Of a stretch of 64,000 nucleotides of DNA, positions 42,542-51,900 are shown piece after piece. The notes under the pieces were generated by a model, which had not been told where the DNA came from, did no database searches, and saw nothing but the letters and a program-made list of their open reading frames with translations. Positions within the stretch are counted from its first letter, which is position 1; each line of letters opens with the position of its first letter. Made by a program: the position numbers and the translations under genes. Source of the DNA: Danxiaibacter sp048498555 (GTDB lineage: Bacteria > Bacteroidota > Bacteroidia > Chitinophagales > Chitinophagaceae). The DNA lies in contig JBEHXT010000015.1 of assembly GCA_048498555.1 (NCBI GenBank), forward strand, positions 83,184 through 147,183. Reading direction: 5' to 3'.

Positions 42542-43885
42542 ATGTCTACCAATAAACAATTCGTTGCGGGATGGGGCAACTATCCCATGGTTGAATCGAT
42601 CGTTCTGCATCCCGAAAATGAGAAGGATACTAAAAAAGCCATTCAAACAGCCTGCATCATTCCTCGCGGGTTGGGAAGAAGTTATGGCGACCAGGCAATC
42701 AACAGTAAAGGATATACGGCAGTATGCACGCGCATGAATCATATGATCGCGTTTGATGAGGCATCTGGCGTATTGGAATGTGAAGGTGGTACAAGCCTGG
42801 AAGAAATTATCCGCGTATTTGCACCTTCAGGTTGGTTTCCGATGATCTGCCCGGGTACAAAGTTTGTAACTATTGCGGGCGCTATAGCGAATGATATTCA
42901 TGGCAAGGCGCATCATCATGACGGGTCGTTTGTAAACAGCGTCGTCTCTTTCACTATCATGCTAGCCGGTGGTGAAGTTGTTACAGCTTCCCGCACGGAA
43001 AATGAAGATTTGTTTTGGGGAAATTTTGGGGGATTAGGTTTGCTCGGCATTATTACTTCCGCTAAAGTGAAGCTTAGAAAAATAACTACAACTTATTTCA
43101 GGCAGCGTTCAATTGTGATCAATAATTTGGATGAAATGCTGGCTGCGCTTGAAGAAAATGATCAGATCTATAACTATTCTGTGGCATGGATTGATCCGCT
43201 TGCTAAAGGTAAAAAAATAGGGAGTGGTGTTCTTACCGTTGGTAATGCTGCCACATTGGAAGAGCTGCCCGCAAAGTATAAAGAAGAGCCTTTGAAAATT
43301 CATCAATCGAATAAATTAGGTGTGCCTTTTTTTCTTCCCAATTTTACGCTGAATGAATTTACTGCAAGCATGTTGAACCGCGTGATTGCCTTTGTGCAAA
43401 ATTCACCGAAGGAGTTTGTGCATTATGAAAAATTCTTTTTTCCGCTGGATGCTATTCATCACTGGAACAGGGGATATGGCAAAAGAGGATTTATTCAATA
43501 CCAGTTTGTAATTCCGGAAGAAGGAGGACGTGATGTGTTGATGTTAATTCTGGAAAAAATTGCGGCAAGTGGTTGCTCTCCCTTTTTGAATGTCTTTAAG
43601 AAAATGGGAGAGGGGCAGGGTATTTTATCCTTTCCATTCAAAGGGTATACACTTGCGATTGACTTTCCCGTTACATCAAAATTAAATGCCTTTATTACTC
43701 AGTTAGACGAGATTGTTTTAAAAGCGGGCGGCCGCATTTATCTTGGCAAAGACGCCATGTTACACAAAGATGTGTTTCAGGCAATGTATCCGCAATACCA
43801 GGAATGGCTTCAGATAAAAAATAAGTACGATCCTTCAAACGTGTTCACTTCAGATATTTCGAGAAGGCTGGGGCTATTTAATTAG
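42542..43885 (+). CDS. FAD-binding oxidoreductase, DprE1-like
   Basis: Starting at ATG 42542 (MSTNKQFVAGWGNYP) gives 447 residues. The FAD-binding part has PRGLGRSYGDQAINSKG and CPGTKFVTIAGAIANDIHGKAHHHDGSFVNSV, very like decaprenylphosphoryl-ribose oxidase (DprE1), including the conserved HGK. The C-terminal part (VFKKMGEGQGILSFPFKGYTLAIDFP, then KDAMLHKDVF) fits the ALO-like end. DprE1 works with the SDR DprE2 to epimerise ribose to arabinose on a lipid; no DprE2 is adjacent. A sugar-lipid or another alditol substrate remains possible. The ATG at 42527 would add only 5 residues. Confidence 0.85.
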   Translation: MSTNKQFVAGWGNYPMVESIVLHPENEKDTKKAIQTACIIPRGLGRSYGDQAINSKGYTAVCTRMNHMIAFDEASGVLECEGGTSLEEIIRVFAPSGWFPMICPGTKFVTIAGAIANDIHGKAHHHDGSFVNSVVSFTIMLAGGEVVTASRTENEDLFWGNFGGLGLLGIITSAKVKLRKITTTYFRQRSIVINNLDEMLAALEENDQIYNYSVAWIDPLAKGKKIGSGVLTVGNAATLEELPAKYKEEPLKIHQSNKLGVPFFLPNFTLNEFTASMLNRVIAFVQNSPKEFVHYEKFFFPLDAIHHWNRGYGKRGFIQYQFVIPEEGGRDVLMLILEKIAASGCSPFLNVFKKMGEGQGILSFPFKGYTLAIDFPVTSKLNAFITQLDEIVLKAGGRIYLGKDAMLHKDVFQAMYPQYQEWLQIKNKYDPSNVFTSDISRRLGLFN

Positions 43886-43886
43886 C

Positions 43887-43950
43887 GAATGTGCGAATGC
43901 GTGAATCCGTGAATGTGCGAATGAGCAAATGTGCGGATGTGAAGATGTGC
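43887..43950. repeat. Octad array (GAATGTGC type), 8 units, left arm of a convergent pair
   Basis: GAATGTGC, GAATGCGT, GAATCCGT, GAATGTGC, GAATGAGC, AAATGTGC, GGATGTGA, AGATGTGC in 8-nt register, beginning 2 nt after the oxidase stop. The complementary array is at 44073. Confidence 0.85.
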
Positions 43951-44072
43951 TGATTTTTGTTCTCTTGCTCAATAGCGAATAAAGCGTTGAAGTGTGCGAC
44001 GCAGCAAATGTTTAATAGTAGTGCTACCGATGGCTTAATAAAAATTAAAATGCCGGATAAATATATTTATTC

Positions 44073-44176
44073 ATTCGCACATCCGCACATTTGCTCATCC
44101 GCACATTTGCTCATCCGCACATTTGCTCATCCGCACATTTGCTCATTCTCACATTCTCACATTCTCACATTCACTC
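44073..44176. repeat. Octad array (ATTYGCAC type), 13 units, with a 16-bp higher-order repeat
   Basis: Thirteen units in strict 8-nt register. From 44081 to 44144 the 16-mer ATCCGCACATTTGCTC is repeated four times without a change, then ATTCTCAC three times. The array runs into the end of the minus-strand DUF1634 gene and supplies its stop codon. Reading frames through it (43957-44250 and 44091-44369) are artefacts. Confidence 0.9.
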
Positions 44177-44573
44177 ATCCCCCCATCTTGCTAATCATGC
44201 TAAACATAATTACGCTGAATACAATAAACGTGATAAGTACGTACTTGTAATCTTTTTCAATAAAGAAGGCAAGCGCAGAAAAAGCCACACGTATAATGGG
44301 GGTGGAGATCAGAATTACTACACCAAGTTGAATAATGGCTGCGCCATCCAGCTGCGTAACTCCTTGTAAAATGCCTTTTATATGGCGCAACTGCTCGGCA
44401 GCGCCGATAAATACATGGTATTGCGGTTGGCCCTTTCCGTAAACATGTAAGTAGAAAATGCCACCGAAAAGTGCCACAACACTGGCCAATAGCACACCTG
44501 TGCGAAGTAGCCGGCCTATCAATTTTTCAACGTCTTTTTGCTCCCAGTAACTGGCAGAAAACAAGTGCCTCAT
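44175..44573 (-). CDS. DUF1634-domain membrane protein
   Basis: A 132-residue protein with three hydrophobic helices (LRTGVLLASVVALFGGIFYL, AAIIQLGVVILISTPIIRVAFSALAFFI, KYVLITFIVFSVIMF). DUF1634 genes are regularly next to TauE/SafE genes, and here the start codon overlaps the end of the TauE gene by 4 bp (ATGA type), so translation is coupled. Probably an accessory subunit of the exporter. Its last codons lie in octad repeat DNA. Confidence 0.88.
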   Translation of the reverse strand: MRHLFSASYWEQKDVEKLIGRLLRTGVLLASVVALFGGIFYLHVYGKGQPQYHVFIGAAEQLRHIKGILQGVTQLDGAAIIQLGVVILISTPIIRVAFSALAFFIEKDYKYVLITFIVFSVIMFSMISKMGG

Positions 44574-45406
44574 AATTTTCCATTTAAACCGTTATAGATC
44601 ATTTCCAGTGCGAGAAATGTGATGACGATACAGAACAGGATCCTTAAAGTTTTTGTATTTGCTTTTACCAGCATGCGCGAGCCCCCGAATGCACCGGCGA
44701 GTACACCAAGTATCACTGGCAGCGCCAATCCCGGATCAATATATCCGCGTTGCAAATAAACCACGGCGCTGGCAGCAGCGGTAACACCAATCATAAAATT
44801 GCTCGTGGTAGTAGATACTTTAAAAGGGATGCGCATGATGTTATCCATGGCAAGCACTTTCAATGCGCCGGAGCCAATGCCTAATAATCCAGACATAATA
44901 CCAGCAAACGTCATCAGCCCATAACCGCCGGCAACATTCTGAACTTTGTAATGAACAATACCATCTTTTGTTGGATAGCTACTGTTTAGCCTGAGTTTTC
45001 TCGCCAACGGGCTTTTATCAATGTTTTCGGTATGATCTGTTTTTTTGCGGACAGACATGAAGGCTGAGAAAATCAACACTAATCCAAATATTACGGCGAC
45101 AGCGTTTGGGGGGATAAATACGGCCAGCAATGCGCCCATGATTGCGCCTGTGGTAGTAGCTATTTCCAGGAACATACCAATGCGCACATTGGTAATGCCT
45201 TCTTTAATATATGCGGCTGCAGCGCCGGATGAATTAGCGATGGAAGATATAAGTGAAGCTCCGATGGCATAACGTATATCTACATGAAAGATCAGTGTTA
45301 ACAGTGGTATAAGCACAACGCCTCCGCCCAGTCCTGTAAGAGAACCAAGCATACCCGCAACAAATGCGCCTGCGAGTATAATAAGTGTAAAAACAAGAAT
45401 GCTCAT
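44570..45406 (-). CDS. TauE/SafE-family sulfite/organic anion exporter
   Basis: A 278-residue inner-membrane protein with about eight helices and an internal repeat typical of the family: MLGSLTGLGGGVVLIPLLTLIF near the start and MSGLLGIGSGALKVLAMDNIMRIPFKVSTTTSNFMIGVTAAAS in the second half. Members move sulfite, sulfoacetate or similar anions. It is 10 bp downstream of the GntR regulator and overlaps DUF1634, forming a three-gene operon on the minus strand. Confidence 0.9.
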   Translation of the reverse strand: MSILVFTLIILAGAFVAGMLGSLTGLGGGVVLIPLLTLIFHVDIRYAIGASLISSIANSSGAAAAYIKEGITNVRIGMFLEIATTTGAIMGALLAVFIPPNAVAVIFGLVLIFSAFMSVRKKTDHTENIDKSPLARKLRLNSSYPTKDGIVHYKVQNVAGGYGLMTFAGIMSGLLGIGSGALKVLAMDNIMRIPFKVSTTTSNFMIGVTAAASAVVYLQRGYIDPGLALPVILGVLAGAFGGSRMLVKANTKTLRILFCIVITFLALEMIYNGLNGKL

Positions 45407-45416
45407 GTGTATGTTT

Positions 45417-46091
45417 TTAGTAATTATTCTTAAGCAATGTTTCTGTAAGCAAGGTTGCCGCCTTCGCGTCTTTATTTACAATAGCATCGGTTAGTTGTAC
45501 ATGCAAAACATGTGTTGCCGCAAATTTTGAAATATCTGTAGTGCCTCGCTTGTTAAAGAAGTCCCGGATAGTAAATGTGAACGCCTTATACAGATCTGCC
45601 AAAACGCTGTTATGCGAAGCTGAAGCTATTGCTGTATGCAGCCTGATGTCCGCATCAGCACACGCTTCATAATCATTTTGGTACAATGCTGCGGCCCTGT
45701 CGTCCAACGCTTTTCGCATGGCTTTAATATCTTTTGTGGTTCTATTGGAGGTGGCCAGCCGGATGATTTCTTTTTCTAAAAGAAAACGGACGTCATTTAC
45801 TTCTTGCAGACGCGACCGGCGTAAACGTACGTCCAGCGTTTCTGAATGCTCAGGCCGCGCATTTACAAATGTTCCTGAGCCTTGTTGCACTTTCAGGATA
45901 CCTGTGCAGGCAAGTGTTTTAATTGCTTCACGAATGGTAGACCTGCCTACTCCATAAGTTTTCATCAGTTCCGGTTCGGCTGGAATTTTTTCACCCTCTT
46001 TGTATTTTCCAAGGGAAATCTGCTGCTGCAGATCCACCAGTACTTTATCCGCGAGATTAGAAGAGATTTTTTCTTGTTGAGCCTGCCTCAT
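45417..46091 (-). CDS. GntR-family transcriptional regulator with FCD ligand-binding domain
   Basis: A 224-residue DNA-binding protein. The winged helix-turn-helix (about 14-78) reads LGKYKEGEKIPAEPELMKTYGVGRSTIREAIKTLACTGILKVQQGSGTFV. The FCD domain follows (VRFLLEKEIIRLATSN, ADADIRLHTAIASASHNSVLADLYKAF), with Asp and His residues that usually hold a metal and an organic acid. It heads the operon with the TauE exporter, so it probably senses the exported anion. Two overlapping palindromes 27 nt upstream of its start codon are a likely own operator. Confidence 0.93.
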   Translation of the reverse strand: MRQAQQEKISSNLADKVLVDLQQQISLGKYKEGEKIPAEPELMKTYGVGRSTIREAIKTLACTGILKVQQGSGTFVNARPEHSETLDVRLRRSRLQEVNDVRFLLEKEIIRLATSNRTTKDIKAMRKALDDRAAALYQNDYEACADADIRLHTAIASASHNSVLADLYKAFTFTIRDFFNKRGTTDISKFAATHVLHVQLTDAIVNKDAKAATLLTETLLKNNY

Positions 46092-46117
46092 TTTTCTTTT
46101 TCTAAAATGTAAAGGTA

Positions 46118-46145
46118 TGATGTTTTATTTAAACATCAGATGTTT
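46118..46145. promoter_or_regulatory. Probable GntR operator: three alternating half-sites
   Basis: Half-sites GATGTTT, AAACATC and GATGTTT make two overlapping palindromes: TGATGTTT-N5-AAACATCA (46118-46138) and AAACATC-A-GATGTTT (46131-46145). Place and symmetry fit a FadR/FCD-type dimer controlling its own operon. Confidence 0.5.
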
Positions 46146-46276
46146 AATATAAGCGTTGCGACATACGGATTAATTTTTTATTAAGAGAATGTGTGATAAT
46201 TCACACATTTTAAGTGATATACACTATTGCACTTTTCTTATTTTACTTCTATTTTGGATGCACAAAACCAACACAT

Positions 46277-47092
46277 ATGCACCACCGTTATAAAACGATT
46301 ATGGCTATTGTTCTGATAGCCGCCCTGTATGTAGCTTGTAAATGTGCGCAGCCATTGTCCATACGAACAAGCGTTCAAACGGATAACACTGTATTTCACA
46401 ATGATAGTGCCTGGTTGCAATTGCCTTGCGGCTATAAGGCATCAGACACAACCCGCTATCCGCTGCTGATATTCTACAATGGTTTGTGTGAGGGATCTTC
46501 AGATGCCTGCAGTGGCTTTCCTCCGGGAACCAACCTGAATAAAATGCTTCAGCTGGGGCCACCCAAGTTTATGGCAGACAGCCTGAGGTTTGTATTTAGT
46601 GTGGCTTCAAAAACATATGGAATGATTGTAGTTTGCCCGCAGAGCGATGCCGGGCAGCGTTCACCATCTTCTTCTAATGGCGTGATCAATTACATGATCT
46701 CACATTATAATGTAGATACAACACGCATTTATCTTACCGGGCTAAGCCTTGGCGCGGCTTCTGTTATGGATTTTCTAACTTCAAACCAGGCAAATGCCAA
46801 TCGTATTGCGGCTGCCGTTCCCATGAGTATAACCAACTTAAGCCATAACCAGATAACAGGGTTGCAATATATTGCCACTGCAGGTGTACATGTGCAGGTT
46901 TATTGTGGGAATGCGGACCAGTACTTTACCAATAACCAGCACTACGTAGATGTAATTAATCAAACAGCTCCAGGCCTGGCTGTGTTTACTCCGTATACTG
47001 GTGGCCATGGTGGCTGGAACAACATGTACACGCTTTCCAACACATATTATAATCCCAATATGTACCAATGGATGTTGCAGTTCCATCGTTAA
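46277..47092 (+). CDS. Exported alpha/beta-hydrolase, PHB-depolymerase/feruloyl-esterase-like
   Basis: The start at ATG 46277 (MHHRYKTIMAIVLIAALYVAC) gives 271 residues and a lipoprotein-like signal. The nucleophile elbow is GLSLGAAS, with likely Asp in CGNADQYF and His in YTGGHGGWNN completing the triad. The oxyanion part FYNGLCEGSSD is also visible. It would hydrolyse esters outside the cytoplasm. An in-frame ATG at 46214 adds a second hydrophobic stretch, which is less likely. Convergent with the DUF2252 gene through a shared terminator. Confidence 0.8.
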   Translation: MHHRYKTIMAIVLIAALYVACKCAQPLSIRTSVQTDNTVFHNDSAWLQLPCGYKASDTTRYPLLIFYNGLCEGSSDACSGFPPGTNLNKMLQLGPPKFMADSLRFVFSVASKTYGMIVVCPQSDAGQRSPSSSNGVINYMISHYNVDTTRIYLTGLSLGAASVMDFLTSNQANANRIAAAVPMSITNLSHNQITGLQYIATAGVHVQVYCGNADQYFTNNQHYVDVINQTAPGLAVFTPYTGGHGGWNNMYTLSNTYYNPNMYQWMLQFHR

Positions 47093-47147
47093 ATAGGTAT
47101 CCAGCCTAATTATGCGATATGTGAAATATTTCGCTACTAATGATAGT

Positions 47148-47184
47148 AAAACAGGCAGGCAAAATAACATGGCCTGCCTGTTTT
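47148..47184. terminator. Bidirectional rho-independent terminator
   Basis: Perfect 13-bp arms AAAACAGGCAGGC/GCCTGCCTGTTTT with an 11-nt loop between two convergent genes; A and T tracts on both sides. Confidence 0.85.
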
Positions 47185-47189
47185 GTTAT

Positions 47190-48533
47190 TTATTCTTTCG
47201 CTATGGGAAGTTTGCCTGCTTTAATTGCTTTCATAAAATCTTCATAATCCTTTTCAGTTTGATCTGCATAAGCAATTGAGAAATCTGTAACAGCTGTATC
47301 AAATGAGTCGCTGTTGCCCATATAACCGCACAGCAAAGAAGGGTTGCCCGTTTTTGCATGCGCCCGTGCCAGCATCCTTCCGCAGGTTTCCGCATACGCT
47401 GCAAGGTTCTGTTTATTTAAGAGGTCTATATCGGGTGCGATTTTGCGGTCACGAAGCTGACGAAAATAAAAGGCCCGTCCGTTGGGCCCGGTGCTCCAGC
47501 CAAGAAAAATATCGCTTGCAGCTTGTACCAGCCGTTGCCCTTCAACAACTCTTTGCCCATGATGCGCATAAGCACTTGGCCTGGTATATTTTTCAAGTAC
47601 GCTTTGCCGTGCCTCTTTTACCTGCAAAAAAAGCGGCTCATCTTTACTGTTCATTAAGAGTACCACCATACATCTCGTACCCACACTTCCTACCCCTACA
47701 ACTTTAAGCGCTACATCTACTACTTTATAATTACTGATCAGCCATCTTCTATCTGGTTGCAATGTTTCAATGTATTTCTCCATAAAGATCGCAATCATCG
47801 CATGCTCCTTTTTTACATCAATAGGATGGTAGATGAGCGGGGGCTGATCTGTTATTTCAAACGAACCCAATACATTGGTGGTTATCTTATAAAATACTTT
47901 TTGTTGTGTTTGCTGATTGGCTTTTTTCAGCGCTTCATCAATTAACGTCTTGAGTGCATTATTACGTGCTTTTGCCCTTAGCAATTTAAGGTCAAACTTC
48001 ATATACCACAAGTCCAGCATATTCATGTCTGCAAACTCAAACATGTTTTGGCGATAGGATGTAGTTAGTGCGGTGGCAATATTTTTTGCATCATCTTCTG
48101 CGAGGTTTTTGTTTCTTGCTGCAAGCACAAAACTTGTTGCCAACCGTTTTACGTCCCATTCCCAGGGGGCGGGGTGGGTTTCGTCAAAATCATTGGCATC
48201 AATAACCATTGCTCTCTCGGGCGTTGCAAATCCACCGAAATTCATCAGGTGGCAATCTCCAATAGCCTGCACCGGTTGTTCCGTGTGTGGCTGATGAAAA
48301 AGATCGTAAGCCATCAGAGAAGCGGTGCCGCGATAAAAGGCAAATGGGGACTGGCTCATACGGAAATGGCGAATAGGAATAAGTTCGGGTATTCTGTCGT
48401 AATTCGACGCTTTGATCATGTTTAAGACAGTATCTCGTTTTCCTGGCCTTTTAAAATCTGCCTGCGATTTGCGGCTGATCTTTTTCCGGAGTTCTTTTCC
48501 TGCTTTATATTGATCTTGCCTCATAGACTGCAA
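47190..48533 (-). CDS. DUF2252-domain protein
   Basis: A 447-residue soluble protein. Family segments are SPFAFYRGTASLMAYDL, GDCHLMNFGGFATPERAMVIDANDFDETHPAPWEWDVKRLATSF, VGSVGTRCMVVLL and QVKEARQSVLEKY. The family resembles aminoglycoside-phosphotransferase/kinase folds in motif layout (GDCHLMNFG, then DANDFDE), but its reaction is unknown. Start at 48533, or 48524 (MRQDQYKAGKELRKK), three codons later. Single gene, bounded by the terminator at 47148. Confidence 0.85.
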   Translation of the reverse strand: MQSMRQDQYKAGKELRKKISRKSQADFKRPGKRDTVLNMIKASNYDRIPELIPIRHFRMSQSPFAFYRGTASLMAYDLFHQPHTEQPVQAIGDCHLMNFGGFATPERAMVIDANDFDETHPAPWEWDVKRLATSFVLAARNKNLAEDDAKNIATALTTSYRQNMFEFADMNMLDLWYMKFDLKLLRAKARNNALKTLIDEALKKANQQTQQKVFYKITTNVLGSFEITDQPPLIYHPIDVKKEHAMIAIFMEKYIETLQPDRRWLISNYKVVDVALKVVGVGSVGTRCMVVLLMNSKDEPLFLQVKEARQSVLEKYTRPSAYAHHGQRVVEGQRLVQAASDIFLGWSTGPNGRAFYFRQLRDRKIAPDIDLLNKQNLAAYAETCGRMLARAHAKTGNPSLLCGYMGNSDSFDTAVTDFSIAYADQTEKDYEDFMKAIKAGKLPIAKE

Positions 48534-48881
48534 TTGATGGAGGGTATAAAATATTCTTTACTAATTTAATCAATAAGAAAAAGAAATACAATCAAAAAGA
48601 GTAGGGAAGAAACAACAAAACAACACCCTTTCATGTTTACTGTTGTGCGATTGATTATTAAAAAACGCTGAATTATTACTGAAAATAAATATGTGATAAT
48701 GATGTTTTATGTGGATAATTCTTTTTGTGGTTAATGTTGTCCCGTTATCCTATAATTTGCTAAATCGTGCTGCTATTGGCTTTGGCTGATATTAAATGAA
48801 AAATGTATTATTAATATTTTAATTTTTTTATTGTGAATAAAATTTAACGGCTTTTAATTTCCTCAATTCATCTTCTACCAA
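48534..48881. other. AT-rich spacer upstream of the giant surface protein gene
   Basis: No gene. The sequence is strongly AT-rich with several A and T tracts and may be bent or serve as a promoter upstream region. No array apart from 48932. Confidence 0.4.
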
Positions 48882-48889
48882 TAAATTTG
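48882..48889 (+). promoter_or_regulatory. Candidate -7 box of the giant gene
   Basis: TAAATTTG fits TAnnTTTG. It lies 65 nt before the start codon. A small hairpin AAGCT-GAAA-AGCTT followed by TTTTT (48905-48922) is in the leader and could attenuate transcription. No clear -33 box. Confidence 0.35.
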
Positions 48890-48931
48890 CTTTAATCGTT
48901 TAATAAGCTGAAAAGCTTTTTTGGCGATAAA

Positions 48932-48959
48932 CCAATATCCAAGTTCCAATATCCATGCT
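48932..48959. repeat. Heptad array (CCAATAT type), 4 units containing a start codon
   Basis: CCAATAT, CCAAGTT, CCAATAT, CCATGCT in register; the ATG of the giant gene (48955) is in the fourth unit. Confidence 0.55.
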
Positions 48960-51900
48960 CAGAAACGCTGACCGTAATCAACACCGGCATAGGATACCTT
49001 TATGCACGTGTGTGCCACCAAAAATTGTAAGCTTAGCGCTTATCTTATTCGTCTTAATGACGTCTTCCCTGCAGGTGCATGCTCAAACCTGTAATCTTCG
49101 TGTACTTAAAACAGATGACTTCGGAACCGGAGCCTCGCTTTTTGGCCCATCATTAGGAAGCGCTACCGACTATTTTTTCATGGACGGTACTTCAATTCAA
49201 AGTTGTGGATCGAATACATACCACCAGCGAGTTGAAGATAGCATGTATTGCCTGATCAAGACAGCCGATTCCGCCCTTGTTACCTGTACACGTAGCGGAA
49301 AAAATCCTAACTACACGTATGCTATGAGTTCCGATTGGGTGCATGCGCCTGATCATACCGGAAATAATGGCTATATGTTGCTGGTGAACTCCAAGGGTAC
49401 CAAGAACACATTTTATCAGAAAACTTATGACAATTTGTGCCCGGGGATGACATGTAATTTTACAATTTATGCAACCAATATATGTCACGTTTCGGGGTCC
49501 ATTCAACCAAAGTTGACAATCGTATTAAAAAACGCGGATACTGATGAAGGTATCGATAGTATCTCTTCAGGTGCTTTACCATACCCAATTTCAACTACGC
49601 AACTTAAATGGGTGCCGATATCCATGACGTTTAAAGTGCCAGCTGGTTTCGACAGGGTGAAAGTTGTTGTGCGAAATGATCAGACTGGTAACGGAGGAAA
49701 CGATCTTGCCTTAGACGACGTTGCATTCAGTGTTTGCGTTCCTCCTGCGACTTTAACCAGTGTTGCAAAAACACGTACAGCAGCCGAATGTGCATCTCAA
49801 ACATTTGATATTACAGCAGCAGTAACTACCGGAACGTTCACGAATATCAACTATCAATGGCAGATACAAAATGCAGATGGTACCTGGGCTAATGTTACGA
49901 ATCCTAACGGTATTGCCAGTAGCAAGTTTACAACACCTTCATTGCCTGCAAGCGGCGGCCCGGTAACGTACCGCGTTATTTATGCGTCAGAGGGGAATCT
50001 GGGAAGTGATAACTGCAGTGGTTTTTCAAATCCAATTACGGTAACACCTACGGATATTACACCTAAGGCTCCTGTTGTAACAAGTAATGCACCTTTATGT
50101 GAAGGGCAGAAATTAAATTTTACATTTTCATCCACAACAACAGGCGCTACGTTCGAATTAACAAACCCTGCCGGCGTTACATCAACACCATCAAGCCCAT
50201 ACAGCATAGCCTCTGTACAAGCGTCTGATGCCGGAACTTACAGTATCCGATCTTACTATAGTGGTTGCTATTCCACACCAACCAAGATAACTGCCATTGT
50301 AAATTCAAAGCCAGTTATTGCTGTGTCTGCACAAGCAACTTCGTTGTGTGTTGGCGATCAAATTCAATTGAAATCGGGATCGGCTGGTTCGGGTGAAACT
50401 TATTTGTGGGGTGGGCCGAGCCCGTTCACTTCAGGCGTCTCAGACCCGATCATCAACAATGCTGGTACAGGCGCAAGCGGTGATTATACGTTAACTGTCA
50501 CCTCTGCTGACAATTGCGTTAGTACAGGAAAGGTAACCGTAACGGTTAACCCAAAACCTGCAGTCCCCACAATTAATCCATATACGCCGGTATGTGAAGG
50601 AATGCCACTGGCGCTAAGTGCACCAACTATTTCTGGTTACAGCTATAAATGGACATGGCCTACAAATAATTCCGCTTCCGGAGCGAACCTTTCAATTGCT
50701 TCCCAGGCTTCCTTGTCTGATGCGTTAACTTATACACTTACAGCAACTATTAATGCCACTGGCTGTTTCGCCTCTAACTCAATAGCCGTAACAGTTAATC
50801 CCAAGCCCGCAATACCCAGTGTGTCTTCAAGCGGCGCAGTTTGCGAAGGAGAGCCTTTGAACCTTTATGCAAATGTTGCTTCGGGAACTTATGCGAGCTT
50901 TAAATGGACAAGCCCGAAGGGGGCTGTTTTTTCAACAGATGAGGACCCTGTAATTAATAAAGCAACTTCTGCAGACATTGGTACTTACACACTGCAGGCT
51001 ACGGCAGCCAACGGTTGCTTTGCTACCAATACAGTAGCGGCCACAGTTAAGCCCAATCCGGTTGTTACCGCCAGCGTGAACAATCCCTGTGAAAAAGATG
51101 CTTTGCAATTTGATGCTACATCTTCATTAACAGGATCTACTTTTAGCTGGTCGGGGCCTTCATTTAATTCATTAAGTCAATCCCCCGTAATTAACAATGT
51201 AACCACTGCAGATGGCGGCATTTATAAAGTGACCGTTACATATGATGGATGCCCTGCCGAAGCCCAGGTGACAGCAAGTGTAAAACCAATGCCAGCGATG
51301 CCCACTATTGCGTTAACACCTGTTTGCGAAGGCTTTGATCAGTTGCTGAAAGCAACCAGTTCAACAGCGGGTGTAATATATAATTGGTCAGGTGCAAGCC
51401 CCTTGGTAGTCAATAATAATGAAGCTATCATTAAAGGCGCTACAGCTGCTTCGAGTGGTGTGTACAAAGTGTCAGCAACATTAGGTACATGTACTTCGGC
51501 AGATGCAACAGTCGATGTTCAGATCATGACAACGCCGGTTGTACCAACTATTGCGTTGACGCCGGTGTGCGAAGGTTTTGATCAGTTAATGAAAGCAACG
51601 AGTTCAACAACAGGTGTAACATATAATTGGTCAGGTGCAAGTGCATTAGCTGTAAATAATGACGAGGCTACTATTAAAGGGGCCACAGCTGCTTCGAATG
51701 GCATATACAAAGTGTCAGCAACATTAGGCAAATGTACTTCGGCAGATGCAACAGTTGACGTCCAGATCATGACAACGCCGGTTGTGCCAACTATTGCATT
51801 AACACCTGTTTGCGAAGGTTTTGACCAGTTGATGAAAGCGACGAGCTCAACAACTGGTGTAACATATAACTGGTCAGGTGCAAGTGCATTAACTGTAAAT

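Noticed and set aside
1499..44176. CRISPR arrays
   Set aside because: The repeated units are 7-8 nt and contiguous, without spacers of constant length, and no cas genes are present.
43957..44369. Two plus-strand frames with repeated HPHICSSAH
   Set aside because: They translate the octad array; the 16-bp unit, not a multiple of three, makes the peptide pattern an artefact.
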